Origin: Porticoccaceae bacterium
GTDB taxonomy: Bacteria > Pseudomonadota > Gammaproteobacteria > Pseudomonadales > Porticoccaceae
Direction of reading: 5' to 3'
Length of the DNA: 38,536 nucleotides
Assembly (NCBI GenBank): GCA_028822155.1
Contig: JAPKEJ010000021.1
Span: forward strand, 1 to 38,536
Shown: positions 28,763 to 36,462 of the stretch, one piece after another
Layout: each line of letters opens with the position of its first letter
How positions within the stretch are numbered: position 1 is the first letter of the stretch
The notes under the pieces: model-generated
What the model saw: only the letters and a program-made list of their open reading frames with translations
What the model was told of the DNA's origin: nothing
Database searches by the model: none
Made by a program: the position numbers and the translations under genes

Positions 28763-29248
28763 TCAATGCGAAATATTTTCTAGATGGTGTTTTAATTTAC
28801 CTAAATTTCCGGCTATTTTTACCAGATCATCATGACCTCCACGCTCGTCCCAAATAGCCCCAACGTCTGCCTGTGTGGCAATAACTGCTGTCACTCCTGA
28901 CGGGATTTCCGATAATATTTCCAGCAATATTCCATGCCAATTTACATCAGCCTCATTTTGCACCCAATACCAACCGGCGCAAGGAGATTCCCAGCCTCGC
29001 TGACTAAAGCGATGAATCACCCAATTTTTTTGGCGATCCGGACTTTCCCACCGCATTTTGTAACAAACAGACTCCAGAGCAACCTCCGCCTCTCGCGCAT
29101 CAGGTCTGCGATGCAGAGTGACATGGAGATTTAGTGCTGCCGCACTACCCCGTAGATCCGTCACTCTCTTTTGGTACGGCGATTGTTTGAACCACATTAA
29201 GGGAGATAAAACTACTGCAATACCAAATATGATTAACAACCATGTCAT
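28763..29248 (-). CDS. Membrane-anchored protein of unknown function upstream of topA
   Basis: I do not recognise a named family. The 161-residue protein has one N-terminal membrane helix (TWLLIIFGIAVVLSPLMWF, 2-20), then a basic stretch and a soluble domain rich in tryptophan. That domain includes YKMRWESPDRQKNWVIHRFSQ-type sequence, GWYWVQNEADVNWHG and VTAVIATQADVGAIWDERG. AAGAG lies about nine bases before the ATG. It is on the same strand as topA and 127 bases upstream of it, and is transcribed divergently from the stress-protein gene. A small hypothetical gene in the same place is present in Pseudomonas as I recall, so this may be an orthologue, but no function can be assigned. Confidence 0.8.
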   Translation of the reverse strand: MTWLLIIFGIAVVLSPLMWFKQSPYQKRVTDLRGSAAALNLHVTLHRRPDAREAEVALESVCYKMRWESPDRQKNWVIHRFSQRGWESPCAGWYWVQNEADVNWHGILLEILSEIPSGVTAVIATQADVGAIWDERGGHDDLVKIAGNLGKLKHHLENISH

Positions 29249-29301
29249 TAATGACTACTCTTGTGCTGATACTGTGAAAAATTATTGCTTTTGAAAGCCA
29301 G

Positions 29302-29314
29302 AGTATTCAATACT
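29302..29314. repeat. Short palindrome upstream of the universal stress protein gene
   Basis: AGTATT-C-AATACT is a perfect 6+1+6 palindrome, 30 bases before the stress-protein ATG and near a TTGAAA (29291-29296) that could be a -35. It may be an operator for a small dimeric regulator, or chance in AT-rich DNA. Confidence 0.35.
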
Positions 29315-29344
29315 ACAAGCAAACAACCTAGAGGGTATACCACT

Positions 29345-29779
29345 ATGTCGTCCTACAAACATATATTGGTCGGATTAGACTTGGCACCAGAATCTCAGCA
29401 AGTGGTAGATCGAGTCAAGTTTCTCTTCGCTAACACCGATACGAAAATATCTATTTGCCACATTCTTGAACCTTTAGCCTTTACATACGGGGGAGACATA
29501 CCGGTAGACCTGTCCGATGTGCAGACCCAACTAACAGACCAAGCTACTCAACGCCTGGCTAAACTAGGCGCCGAACTGAATGTTCCGCCAGCAGACCAGC
29601 ATGTCATTTTAGGGCATCCTGCCCAGGAAATGCACAGTATGGCTAAAGCCGAAGATATTGAATTAATCGTTGTCGGTAGTCATGGCAGACACGGTATCTC
29701 GTTAATATTTGGATCTACCAGTAACTCAGTACTTCATGGTGCTCAATGTGATGTGCTAGCAGTAAGAATCAACACATAA
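29345..29779 (+). CDS. Universal stress protein, UspA family
   Basis: A cytoplasmic UspA-fold protein, probably an ATP-binding stress protein. With ATG at 29345 it has 144 residues: the N-terminal strand YKHILVGLDLAPES, a middle helix, and the C-terminal nucleotide-binding motif IVVGSHGRHGISLIFGSTSNSVL, which fits the G-2x-G-9x-G(S/T) pattern of the ATP-binding subgroup. The frame is open to 29285, but GAGGG nine bases before the ATG at 29345 and the homology point to the shorter form. It stands alone between divergent and co-directional neighbours. Confidence 0.92.
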   Translation: MSSYKHILVGLDLAPESQQVVDRVKFLFANTDTKISICHILEPLAFTYGGDIPVDLSDVQTQLTDQATQRLAKLGAELNVPPADQHVILGHPAQEMHSMAKAEDIELIVVGSHGRHGISLIFGSTSNSVLHGAQCDVLAVRINT

Positions 29780-29889
29780 AGGCTACTTGTAAGAATCAAA
29801 ATCAAGGTGATGAACCACGATATTTTAACTACTCGTCCATAAATCATTGGGCACTAACTCCTTATTTTATAAATAATGAGGCTCAACCA

Positions 29890-29917
29890 GTGACTTTGCA
29901 TTCAGATTATTTACAAT
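29890..29917 (+). promoter_or_regulatory. Possible tatD promoter
   Basis: GTGACT (29890-29895) and TACAAT (29912-29917) are 16 bases apart and match the sigma-70 -35 and -10 consensus at four and five of six positions. The distance to the tatD ATG is 29 bases. This is a match by eye only. Confidence 0.35.
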
Positions 29918-29946
29918 ACGGTCCTTCTGAATATGAGTTGTAACTG

Positions 29947-30744
29947 ATGCTAATTGATATTGGTGTTAATCTTTCTAATCAACAATTTAAAAACCGTATA
30001 GCAGATGTCTTGACTCGAGCTCTGTCAGCTGGTGTTGAAAAGCTCGTCTTAACCGGCACATCTATTAGCGAGAGCCAATCCGTCGTTGCGCTTTGCGACG
30101 AATACCAATCTCAATTCCCTAACATGCTTTATGCCACAGCAGGTATTCATCCCCACGAAGCCAACTCATGGAATGCTGATGCTTATAGCAGTCTTAAAGA
30201 GCTAGCAAGTCACTCCGCCGTAGTCGCTATTGGCGAGACTGGCCTAGACTTTAATCGAAATCTATCAACACCAAAAGAGCAAGAAATTGCGTTTGAAGCA
30301 CAACTTGAGCTGTCTACAGAACTAAAAATGCCATTGTTTTTACATGAGCGCGATGCCGCCAAACGTCAATTAGCCATCTTAGTGCACCATCGAGAATCAT
30401 TATCTAAGGCTGTTGTTCACTGCTTTACCGGTGACAAAAAAACGCTTTTTAGTTATTTAGATTTAGATCTGCATATTGGCATTACTGGTTGGGTCTGCGA
30501 CGAACGACGCGGCCAAGAGTTACAAAAAATAGTAAAAAATATCCCATTAAATCGATTGATGGTAGAGACCGATGCACCCTATTTACTGCCAAGAAACATG
30601 ACTCCATTACCGAAAAACCGACGGAATGAGCCCGCCTTTTTAGAACATATCGTTAGGTGTATTTCTGAACATAGAGAGGAATCTGAAGATGTTATTAGCA
30701 AAATGACTACTGCGACCGCATTAGAATTCTTTGAGCTAAACTAA
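29947..30744 (+). CDS. tatD: TatD family metal-dependent DNase
   Basis: TatD is a cytoplasmic metal-dependent 3'-5' exonuclease/DNase linked to oxidative DNA damage repair; the old link to Tat export is not functional. The 265 residues match E. coli TatD, the branch starting DIGVNL rather than the HxD of YcfH. Metal-binding and conserved motifs are AGIHPHEA, VAIGETGLDFNRN, LFLHERDA, VVHCFTG, ITGWVCDERRG and ETDAPYLLPR. The ending PKNRRNEPAFLEHIV is also typical. No strong ribosome site precedes the ATG. It converges with the MOSC gene 6 bases downstream. Confidence 0.95.
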   Translation: MLIDIGVNLSNQQFKNRIADVLTRALSAGVEKLVLTGTSISESQSVVALCDEYQSQFPNMLYATAGIHPHEANSWNADAYSSLKELASHSAVVAIGETGLDFNRNLSTPKEQEIAFEAQLELSTELKMPLFLHERDAAKRQLAILVHHRESLSKAVVHCFTGDKKTLFSYLDLDLHIGITGWVCDERRGQELQKIVKNIPLNRLMVETDAPYLLPRNMTPLPKNRRNEPAFLEHIVRCISEHREESEDVISKMTTATALEFFELN

Positions 30745-30750
30745 ACCTAA

Positions 30751-31227
30751 CTATAGGTCGAAGGCTAAGCTATCCCCTACCGATAGGATACCGCTGCCTC
30801 TTACCTGGGCACGAAGGCCACCCTTACCAACCAACTCGGGTAGAATACTAACCCCAAGACGCCGCTGCAGGCTAGCGCATGGTTCACATAGCCTGACACC
30901 GTAAAGGCTGATCCCATTGATCGTAAAATATTGCCCCTCTAAGTCATTTAAACGCACCCCTTTAGTAATCAGATTGCGACGAAAATCACTCTCATGAAAG
31001 CTGTTGCCAGTTTCCTTATTAAAAATTTCAATCACTTCAGACTCTATTAAAGTGAGTTCAAAATCAGGCTGGCCCTTATAAGTCGACCTATTTTTCCCAG
31101 TCTCAGAGTAATAACGATCACCGACGATACCCTTCCCCGCCTTCAACGCGACTTTTGCATGGCCAGTCATAGAACCACCCCATTTAGGAGCGATATAAAT
31201 TCCAGTTATAGATTTATCCAACATCAT
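30751..31227 (-). CDS. MOSC domain protein
   Basis: MOSC domains are found at the C-terminus of molybdenum cofactor sulfurases and in stand-alone proteins such as YiiM that act in molybdoenzyme-dependent reduction of N-hydroxylated compounds. The 158 residues show the MOSC order: IYIAPKWGG, GKGIVGDRYY, LTLIESEVIE, DFRRNLITKGV, and the CEPC motif (Cys114, Cys117) with LRAQVRGSGILSVGD at the end. There is no other cofactor domain. AAAGG lies about seven bases before the first of two adjacent ATGs. It starts 11 bases after the stop of the HD-domain gene, so the two are an operon. Its substrate is unknown. Confidence 0.88.
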   Translation of the reverse strand: MMLDKSITGIYIAPKWGGSMTGHAKVALKAGKGIVGDRYYSETGKNRSTYKGQPDFELTLIESEVIEIFNKETGNSFHESDFRRNLITKGVRLNDLEGQYFTINGISLYGVRLCEPCASLQRRLGVSILPELVGKGGLRAQVRGSGILSVGDSLAFDL

Positions 31228-31238
31228 CCAAAGGCCCT

Positions 31239-31811
31239 TTAGCTATCGGTGAGAACTTTATAAATACTGTTTTTAGGTTCTCTAAAAACCCGCCTAACAA
31301 CGGGCTCGAATAAAGACAGAGCCAGTTCTGGCACATTCGGATCGAAGGACGGGTCATCGTATTTAGCAATAAACCGTGCAGTCCGCTTAAAATTGTCATT
31401 TTCACGAAACTGATCACGCATATTGCGATCAGCACCAAGAAAATGGAAGAAGTTGTAGCCTTGAAAAATGGCATGATGCTTGACCATCCAATGATTCTCA
31501 GCGGATACATAGGGCTGTAAAATTGCCGCGGCCACATCAGCATGGTTTGCACTGCCTAAGGTATCGCCAATATCATGCAAAAGAGCACAGACAATATATT
31601 CATCGTCCTCCCCCGCCTCAGCGGCCCTGTGTGCCGTCTGTAATGAATGCTGTAGACGATCTATTGCAAATCCGCCGTAATCCCCGGTTAGTAGCTCTAG
31701 GTGGCTAAGAATGCGATCTGGGAGCTTTTTGAAAAATTCCATCTGCTCCGGAACAATGATCGCCCAATCTTCAGCTGTACTCTGTGACATTTTAGTAAAG
31801 GTCGCTTTCAT
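31239..31811 (-). CDS. HD-domain protein resembling PhnZ-type di-iron oxygenases
   Basis: A 190-residue single-domain HD protein. Likely metal ligands are His55 (LQHSLQTA), His79-Asp80 (LLHDIGD), His90 (SANHAD), His112 or His113 (VKHHAIF) and Asp152 or Asp153 (AKYDD). The stretch DYGGFAIDRLQHSLQTAHRAA resembles the N-terminal loop of PhnZ, the HD-type mixed-valence di-iron oxygenase of phosphonate breakdown. The tyrosine (Tyr45) is kept, but Phe48 stands where I recall the glutamate that contacts the substrate. So the reaction is open: oxygenase with another substrate, or a phosphohydrolase. ATG at 31811 has GGAG seven bases upstream; a longer frame from 31862 begins with TTG. A MOSC gene follows. 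Confidence 0.85.
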   Translation of the reverse strand: MKATFTKMSQSTAEDWAIIVPEQMEFFKKLPDRILSHLELLTGDYGGFAIDRLQHSLQTAHRAAEAGEDDEYIVCALLHDIGDTLGSANHADVAAAILQPYVSAENHWMVKHHAIFQGYNFFHFLGADRNMRDQFRENDNFKRTARFIAKYDDPSFDPNVPELALSLFEPVVRRVFREPKNSIYKVLTDS

Positions 31812-31948
31812 TGGGTTTACTCCGAGGGCTCTTATTAATTGTTGAACAGTTTGATACATCAACTTTAATTAAATATTAGCAGTAAGCCCTGTATTTATCT
31901 ATCGAATAAATCATACTAGTCCGCCCAGCAAGGTACGTGGAGTATTGA

Positions 31949-32719
31949 ATGGATAAATCAAATAATCCTGTGGCAATTATCACCGGCGGCAGTCGAGGTG
32001 TTGGCAAGGCAACGGCGATTTTACTCGCAGCAAAGGGTTGGAATATTACAGTCACCTGTACTCGCTCAATAAACGATGCCAACGAGGTGGTAAAGACATG
32101 CCAAAACCTCGGCGTTGAAGCCCAGGCGGTAGTGGCAGATGTTTCCGATAATCAGGCGTGCCTTGACACCGTTGATCACACCATAAAAAAATGGGGCCGC
32201 TTAGATTGCTTAGTTAATAATGCCGGTACCACTAAGTTTGCGTTCAACCATGGTGATTTAGACGCACTAGATGGAGATGATTTTTTACATATCTATAGCG
32301 TCAATGTTGTTGGGCCTTTTCAAATGGTGAAAGCTTGCCGGCAGTATTTAATACACAGCGACGATCCAAATGTAATCAACGTGTCATCCATCGCAGGCAT
32401 CAAGGGTATTGGTAGCAGCCTGGCCTATGCATCATCAAAAGGGGCCCTTAATACTATGACCCAATCAATGGCTAGAAACCTAGGTCCTATTAGGGTCAAT
32501 GCTGTCTGTCCAGGATTTATTCAAGGCGAATGGCTACGCAAAGGATTGGGGAACGACACTTATGACGCCGCTTTAGCGAACACCGAAAAAACAACGCCTT
32601 TGGGCCTTGCGGTGACCGCCGATCAGGTTGCGGAATCGATATACAATCTAATGTCGCTATCAAAGGTTGTTACTGGGGAAACCATACTGCTCGACGGAGG
32701 ATTTCATCTTACCGTTTAA
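31949..32719 (+). CDS. Short-chain dehydrogenase/reductase (SDR family)
   Basis: A classical cytoplasmic SDR oxidoreductase of 256 residues. The dinucleotide-binding TGGSRGVG is at 12-19, NNAG at 90-93, the catalytic serine at 146/147 (VSSIAG), and Tyr160-Lys164 in YASSK. The sequence TRSINDANEVVKTC after the second strand lacks a clear NADP-specific arginine pair, so coenzyme use is uncertain. GGAG lies six or seven bases before the ATG. It is divergent from the HD-MOSC operon, sharing the region 31812-31948, so joint regulation is possible. Substrate unknown; 3-oxoacyl reductase-like members look much the same. Confidence 0.9.
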   Translation: MDKSNNPVAIITGGSRGVGKATAILLAAKGWNITVTCTRSINDANEVVKTCQNLGVEAQAVVADVSDNQACLDTVDHTIKKWGRLDCLVNNAGTTKFAFNHGDLDALDGDDFLHIYSVNVVGPFQMVKACRQYLIHSDDPNVINVSSIAGIKGIGSSLAYASSKGALNTMTQSMARNLGPIRVNAVCPGFIQGEWLRKGLGNDTYDAALANTEKTTPLGLAVTADQVAESIYNLMSLSKVVTGETILLDGGFHLTV

Positions 32720-32759
32720 AGTTATACGAAAAAAATCTGTAGCGGTAACTGAAGATCCT

Positions 32760-35273
32760 CTAGCTGCAGCTGATTAGCGATGTTTTAGGCGCATTAGCTA
32801 CCACTCTTACGTCTCTCAATGTCACCGCAAAGGCCTCAGAACTGACTAAGACAAACGGGGTTGCTACCTTTGTAAGGTTTACCCCAACTTTATTGAAGCA
32901 CCTAAGGCTTATACCGACTCGAGCCCACTGGCCTTCGGGTAAAGAACGGAAAAATGCACTCATATCCAACGAGCCGGAACAGGGCCAACCGCAATCCATT
33001 CTCTGATCCACTCGTCCAATCGGATGTTTATCCACCCTAAGCTCCATCATAAGAGCACCGTTTTCGCCGGCAAGCGCACTTAAATCTGCCGGCACTGCAC
33101 TCTGCCAGTAAAATTGGCTCTCTTTCTCACCAGACCAAACCAGCGACCTAGAATCTTCTTGCACTTCGCCGTCCACAGTCATGACCGTTAAAGCACCATA
33201 AGCCGTCGACGATGATTTACCTGTGACCAGTTTCTGCCAATCACTCGCGTCCCCCACATAGGCCTTCCATGGGTCTCGGCTACTGCCACTGAAAATAACA
33301 TTTTCTTGTAACTCACTTTTGGAAGACGGCTTTTCATTAAGGCTGTTTGCCATCAAATCTAGTGATCCATAGCTCATGCCTTGTCCTATAGAGACTAAAT
33401 TATCAACGACCGCGAGAGCATCATCCGCTGAGTTAATTTCTCGATTAGGCCAGTCGAAAGATAAGCGACCGGTAAAATTATAACGAGGCTTATTTTGACG
33501 ATCAGCCACTAACACGTCAGCGATCCCGGCACCCTCTGTCCCAGGCAACCAGGCAATAACAAAGGCATCAGAACTATTAATCTCGGCGTTCATCCACAGA
33601 GGACGGCCGGTCAAAAATATCGCCACGACAGGAATATTTTTAGCTTGAAATTTTCGCAACAGCTCAAGGTCGGCAGTTAATCCGTCACGATAAATCAAGG
33701 AATGCACATCACCCTGACCTTCCGCATAGGGCTCTTCACCAAATACAACTACGGCAACATCGGGCTTTTTGATCCAATTCCCATCCCTACTTAGCTCAGT
33801 GGAACCGCCAATATTGCCCATCGCCTCACGCAAACCTGCGTAGATGCTGGTTGCGCCAGGGAAGTCGCTATTTTTGTTCTCAGTACCTTGCCAAGTTATT
33901 GTCCACCCACCATTCTGTTTTCCAATATTATCCGCACCATCGCCCGTTACAAGCACGTGTTGCTTTACCTTTAAAGGCAATACTTGTTTTTTGTTCTTAA
34001 GTAACACCAATGATTTACGCACAGCTTCACGGGCAACAGCGCGATGCTCTGGCGCACCGATCAATGCCGCGTTTCCAGCAACCTCTCTGGATGATGGAAG
34101 GCCTTTCTCAAAAAGACCCGCACGTATCTTTACTCTTAATATTCGACTCACAGCGTCATTAATTCGATCTATAGAAATCTCACCTGATTTCACCTGGGCT
34201 AAGGTGTTTTGTAAAAATTCCTTCCAGACTTTGGGCACCATGACCATATCAACCCCAGCATTGATGGCCAGAGCGCAACTCTCATTAACACACCCATCTA
34301 CCTGACCAATACCGTTCCAATCACTAATAACAAACCCATCAAAGCCAAGTCTATCTTTTAAGATATCGGTTAACAGGAACTTGTGACCATGGATTTTAAT
34401 GCCATTCCAGCTGTTAAACGACGCCATAACGGTCTGCACGCCAGCATCAAGAGCAGTAAAATAGCCCTGACCATGATCACTAAGTAACTGTTCCAGATCG
34501 ACTCTAGTATCGCCCTGATCAATTCCTCTGTAGGTTCCGCCGTCACCAATAAAGTGCTTAGCAGTAGCAATCACACGTTGTCCACTAGTGCGCAGCTCAC
34601 CTGGTGTTCCCTGAAGTCCTGTTACAATTTCACCCGCATAGGATTTAATTATGGGTGCCTCACTGCTGTATCCCTCATAAGTTCGACCCCAGCGATTATC
34701 TTTTACCACAGCCACAGTTGGAGCAAACACCCAATCAATTCCAGTGACTGCAACCTCACGGGCTGTTATCTCACCAATTTTTTTCATCAAAGCAGGATCG
34801 TTAGCGGCTCCGAGTCCAATGTTATGCGGGAACAGAGTTGCGCCGATAACGTTGTTGTGACCATGAACAGCGTCTGTTCCCCAAACTACTGGAATACCTG
34901 CTCCGCCCTGCGACTTATCCAATGACGCCAAATAGTATTGATCAGAAAGCTCTAGCCAGTCACTCATCGTGGAGTTTTTTTCACGGTTAGGGAATGAACC
35001 ACCGCCATTGAGAATAGAACCAAGGTGATATCTTGTGACGTCTTCTGGCGTAACCTCCTTAATTTCACCCTGCACCATCTGACCGACCTTTTGCTCTAAC
35101 GTCATATCCTTTAAAATACTCGCAACCTGAGTTTCAATGTTGTCAGTAAACGCTGATTCTGCCCATGCGATTTGCGATACGCAGCATGCTAAAAATACTA
35201 GAACGATAGCTATAGATCTTCTTAGAGATACACGTGTGAGGCTGGTATTCAGCCAGCGACTTTCAAGGGGCAT
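32760..35273 (-). CDS. Secreted GH3 exo-1,3/1,4-beta-glucanase (ExoP-like)
   Basis: A GH3 beta-glucosidase/exo-glucanase releasing glucose from beta-glucans or their oligosaccharides. The 837 residues begin with a signal peptide (hydrophobic LRRSIAIVLVFLACCVSQIAWA, cleavage near 38). The first GH3 domain has HLGSILNGGGSFP, KHFIGDGGT (about 239-247) and the nucleophile Asp318 in GFDGFVISDWNG. The second domain starts near residue 400 with LLKNKKQVLPL. A C-terminal beta-sandwich of about 180 residues follows, as in the ~840-residue ExoP of Pseudoalteromonas. AAGGA lies nine bases before ATG 35273, while two earlier ATGs (35282, 35279) are too close. Periplasmic or outer-surface location is likely. 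Confidence 0.93.
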   Translation of the reverse strand: MPLESRWLNTSLTRVSLRRSIAIVLVFLACCVSQIAWAESAFTDNIETQVASILKDMTLEQKVGQMVQGEIKEVTPEDVTRYHLGSILNGGGSFPNREKNSTMSDWLELSDQYYLASLDKSQGGAGIPVVWGTDAVHGHNNVIGATLFPHNIGLGAANDPALMKKIGEITAREVAVTGIDWVFAPTVAVVKDNRWGRTYEGYSSEAPIIKSYAGEIVTGLQGTPGELRTSGQRVIATAKHFIGDGGTYRGIDQGDTRVDLEQLLSDHGQGYFTALDAGVQTVMASFNSWNGIKIHGHKFLLTDILKDRLGFDGFVISDWNGIGQVDGCVNESCALAINAGVDMVMVPKVWKEFLQNTLAQVKSGEISIDRINDAVSRILRVKIRAGLFEKGLPSSREVAGNAALIGAPEHRAVAREAVRKSLVLLKNKKQVLPLKVKQHVLVTGDGADNIGKQNGGWTITWQGTENKNSDFPGATSIYAGLREAMGNIGGSTELSRDGNWIKKPDVAVVVFGEEPYAEGQGDVHSLIYRDGLTADLELLRKFQAKNIPVVAIFLTGRPLWMNAEINSSDAFVIAWLPGTEGAGIADVLVADRQNKPRYNFTGRLSFDWPNREINSADDALAVVDNLVSIGQGMSYGSLDLMANSLNEKPSSKSELQENVIFSGSSRDPWKAYVGDASDWQKLVTGKSSSTAYGALTVMTVDGEVQEDSRSLVWSGEKESQFYWQSAVPADLSALAGENGALMMELRVDKHPIGRVDQRMDCGWPCSGSLDMSAFFRSLPEGQWARVGISLRCFNKVGVNLTKVATPFVLVSSEAFAVTLRDVRVVANAPKTSLISCS

Positions 35274-35627
35274 TAACATCATTCCTTTTTAAATATTTGG
35301 AGCTATAAACTACGACTAAATACTCACATATGCATCTGACTAAACTACACAGACTCAAAAGCCAAAAAATATAATCAAAACGAGACGATTGTTAGCATTA
35401 AACCTTAAGCTAAAGCCTACTTTAATGCCTGCCATTGCCCACAATTTTGAATACATTTTTCAAAGTCACAGCGTGATTTTAAAATCAGAGCTAATATATG
35501 ATAATTTCATGACTAAACCTTTAGAGGAAGGCTTTATGCGACAATATGTTTCCGTAGTGCGGTAAAAGGGGATTATTGATGCCTTAAAGATGGGAATCTC
35601 TAGCATTAACGTTCAGATTTATAATAT
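35274..35627. other. Intergenic region upstream of the GH3 gene
   Basis: About 350 AT-rich bases between the GH3 start and the response-regulator stop, both minus strand. It contains a perfect 14-base palindrome at 35474-35487 and, on the plus strand, a tiny frame (35509-35565, 18 codons, with AGGAAGG before an internal ATG at 35536) that I do not call a gene. The GH3 promoter should be here, but I cannot place it. I see no terminator after the regulator gene. Confidence 0.55.
35474..35487. repeat. 14-base palindrome upstream of the GH3 gene
   Basis: TGATTTTAAAATCA is a perfect palindrome about 200 bases before the GH3 ATG and 36 bases before a plus-strand ATG. It may be a regulator site; AT-rich composition makes chance possible. 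Confidence 0.35.
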
Positions 35628-36437
35628 TTATCTAAAGAGATTTCGAATCGATTCTCTATAGTTTCGGCTTACTTTAAGCGTTTCACCTGCTGACAACTCC
35701 AACAAACTCCCGCCCTTCGGCAACGGCGTAATACTAACAACACGTTGGACATTAACGATAGTCGATCGATGTATCCGAATAAATAGTTTGTCATCTAATT
35801 TTTCCATTAACTCGCCCAGCGTAATTCGTATAATGTGAGTCTCACCTAACGCGTGAACACACATGTAATCACCGGCAGCGTCTACCCAGTCAATATCGTC
35901 AAACGGTATAACTTTTACGACGCCAGAATCACGTACGAGAAGTTTTCCTTTAATACTTTCTGAAGCAGGCTCATGAGACAAATCTTGTCCTGAAGCGCCA
36001 GCAGAAGCCCTATCCGCTATTGCGCCAATAGCGCCGATCAGTGGCGCCTTATAACTCTCCACCTGATTGTGATTTAATCTGTCAACTGCTCGCTGTACCG
36101 CGCGCGCCACCCGTTCAGGATCAAGGGGCTTAAGAACATAATCTACTGCATGGAGATCGAAGGCGTCTAAAGCATATTGATCAAATGCAGTGACAAAAAT
36201 AACCATCGGCATAACGTCTGACTGCAATGCTTTGATTACTTCAAAGCCATTCATCCCAGGCATCTGAATATCCAAAAACATCAGTTCCGGGTTAATTTGA
36301 GAAGCCGTTAAAACAGCCTCGCGACCATTACGGCATTCTGCAACAATATCAACAGCATCAAAGTCTGCGAGCATAGAACGCAAGTAATTAAGCGCTAGGG
36401 GCTCGTCATCAACAATAATGGTTTTCAGCTTAGACAT
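35628..36437 (-). CDS. LytTR-family response regulator (AlgR/YehT-like)
   Basis: A cytoplasmic DNA-binding response regulator. With ATG at 36437 it has 269 residues: receiver domain 1-120 with Asp10-Asp11, phosphoacceptor Asp56 (MFLDIQMPG), Thr/Ala at FVTAFDQYA and Lys in DYVLKPLDP; a low-complexity linker (GAIGAIADRASAGASG); and a C-terminal LytTR DNA-binding domain (about 165-269) with DIDWVDAAGDYMCVHA, RIHRSTIVNV and LKVSRNYRESI. The frame is open to a TTG at 36446, but AAGG about ten bases before the ATG fits better. It lies 25 bases after the kinase stop, so the two are an operon. GH3, 354 bases downstream on the same strand, is a possible target. Confidence 0.94.
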   Translation of the reverse strand: MSKLKTIIVDDEPLALNYLRSMLADFDAVDIVAECRNGREAVLTASQINPELMFLDIQMPGMNGFEVIKALQSDVMPMVIFVTAFDQYALDAFDLHAVDYVLKPLDPERVARAVQRAVDRLNHNQVESYKAPLIGAIGAIADRASAGASGQDLSHEPASESIKGKLLVRDSGVVKVIPFDDIDWVDAAGDYMCVHALGETHIIRITLGELMEKLDDKLFIRIHRSTIVNVQRVVSITPLPKGGSLLELSAGETLKVSRNYRESIRNLFR

Positions 36438-36462
36438 TTCATGCAAACCTTTTTTGTGTTGG

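Noticed and set aside
28635-28835. Plus-strand frame starting opposite the topA start
   Set aside because: It covers the topA-unknown gene gap but runs into the minus-strand gene, has no ribosome site and no recognisable features.
29762-29799. GTAAGAATCAA repeated at the end of and after the stress-protein gene
   Set aside because: Only two copies of 11 bases, 27 bases apart; a small local duplication without signs of a mobile element.
31214-31552. Minus-strand frame of 112 codons overlapping the HD gene
   Set aside because: Out of frame with the HD domain, whose metal ligands and start signal are intact; no independent support.
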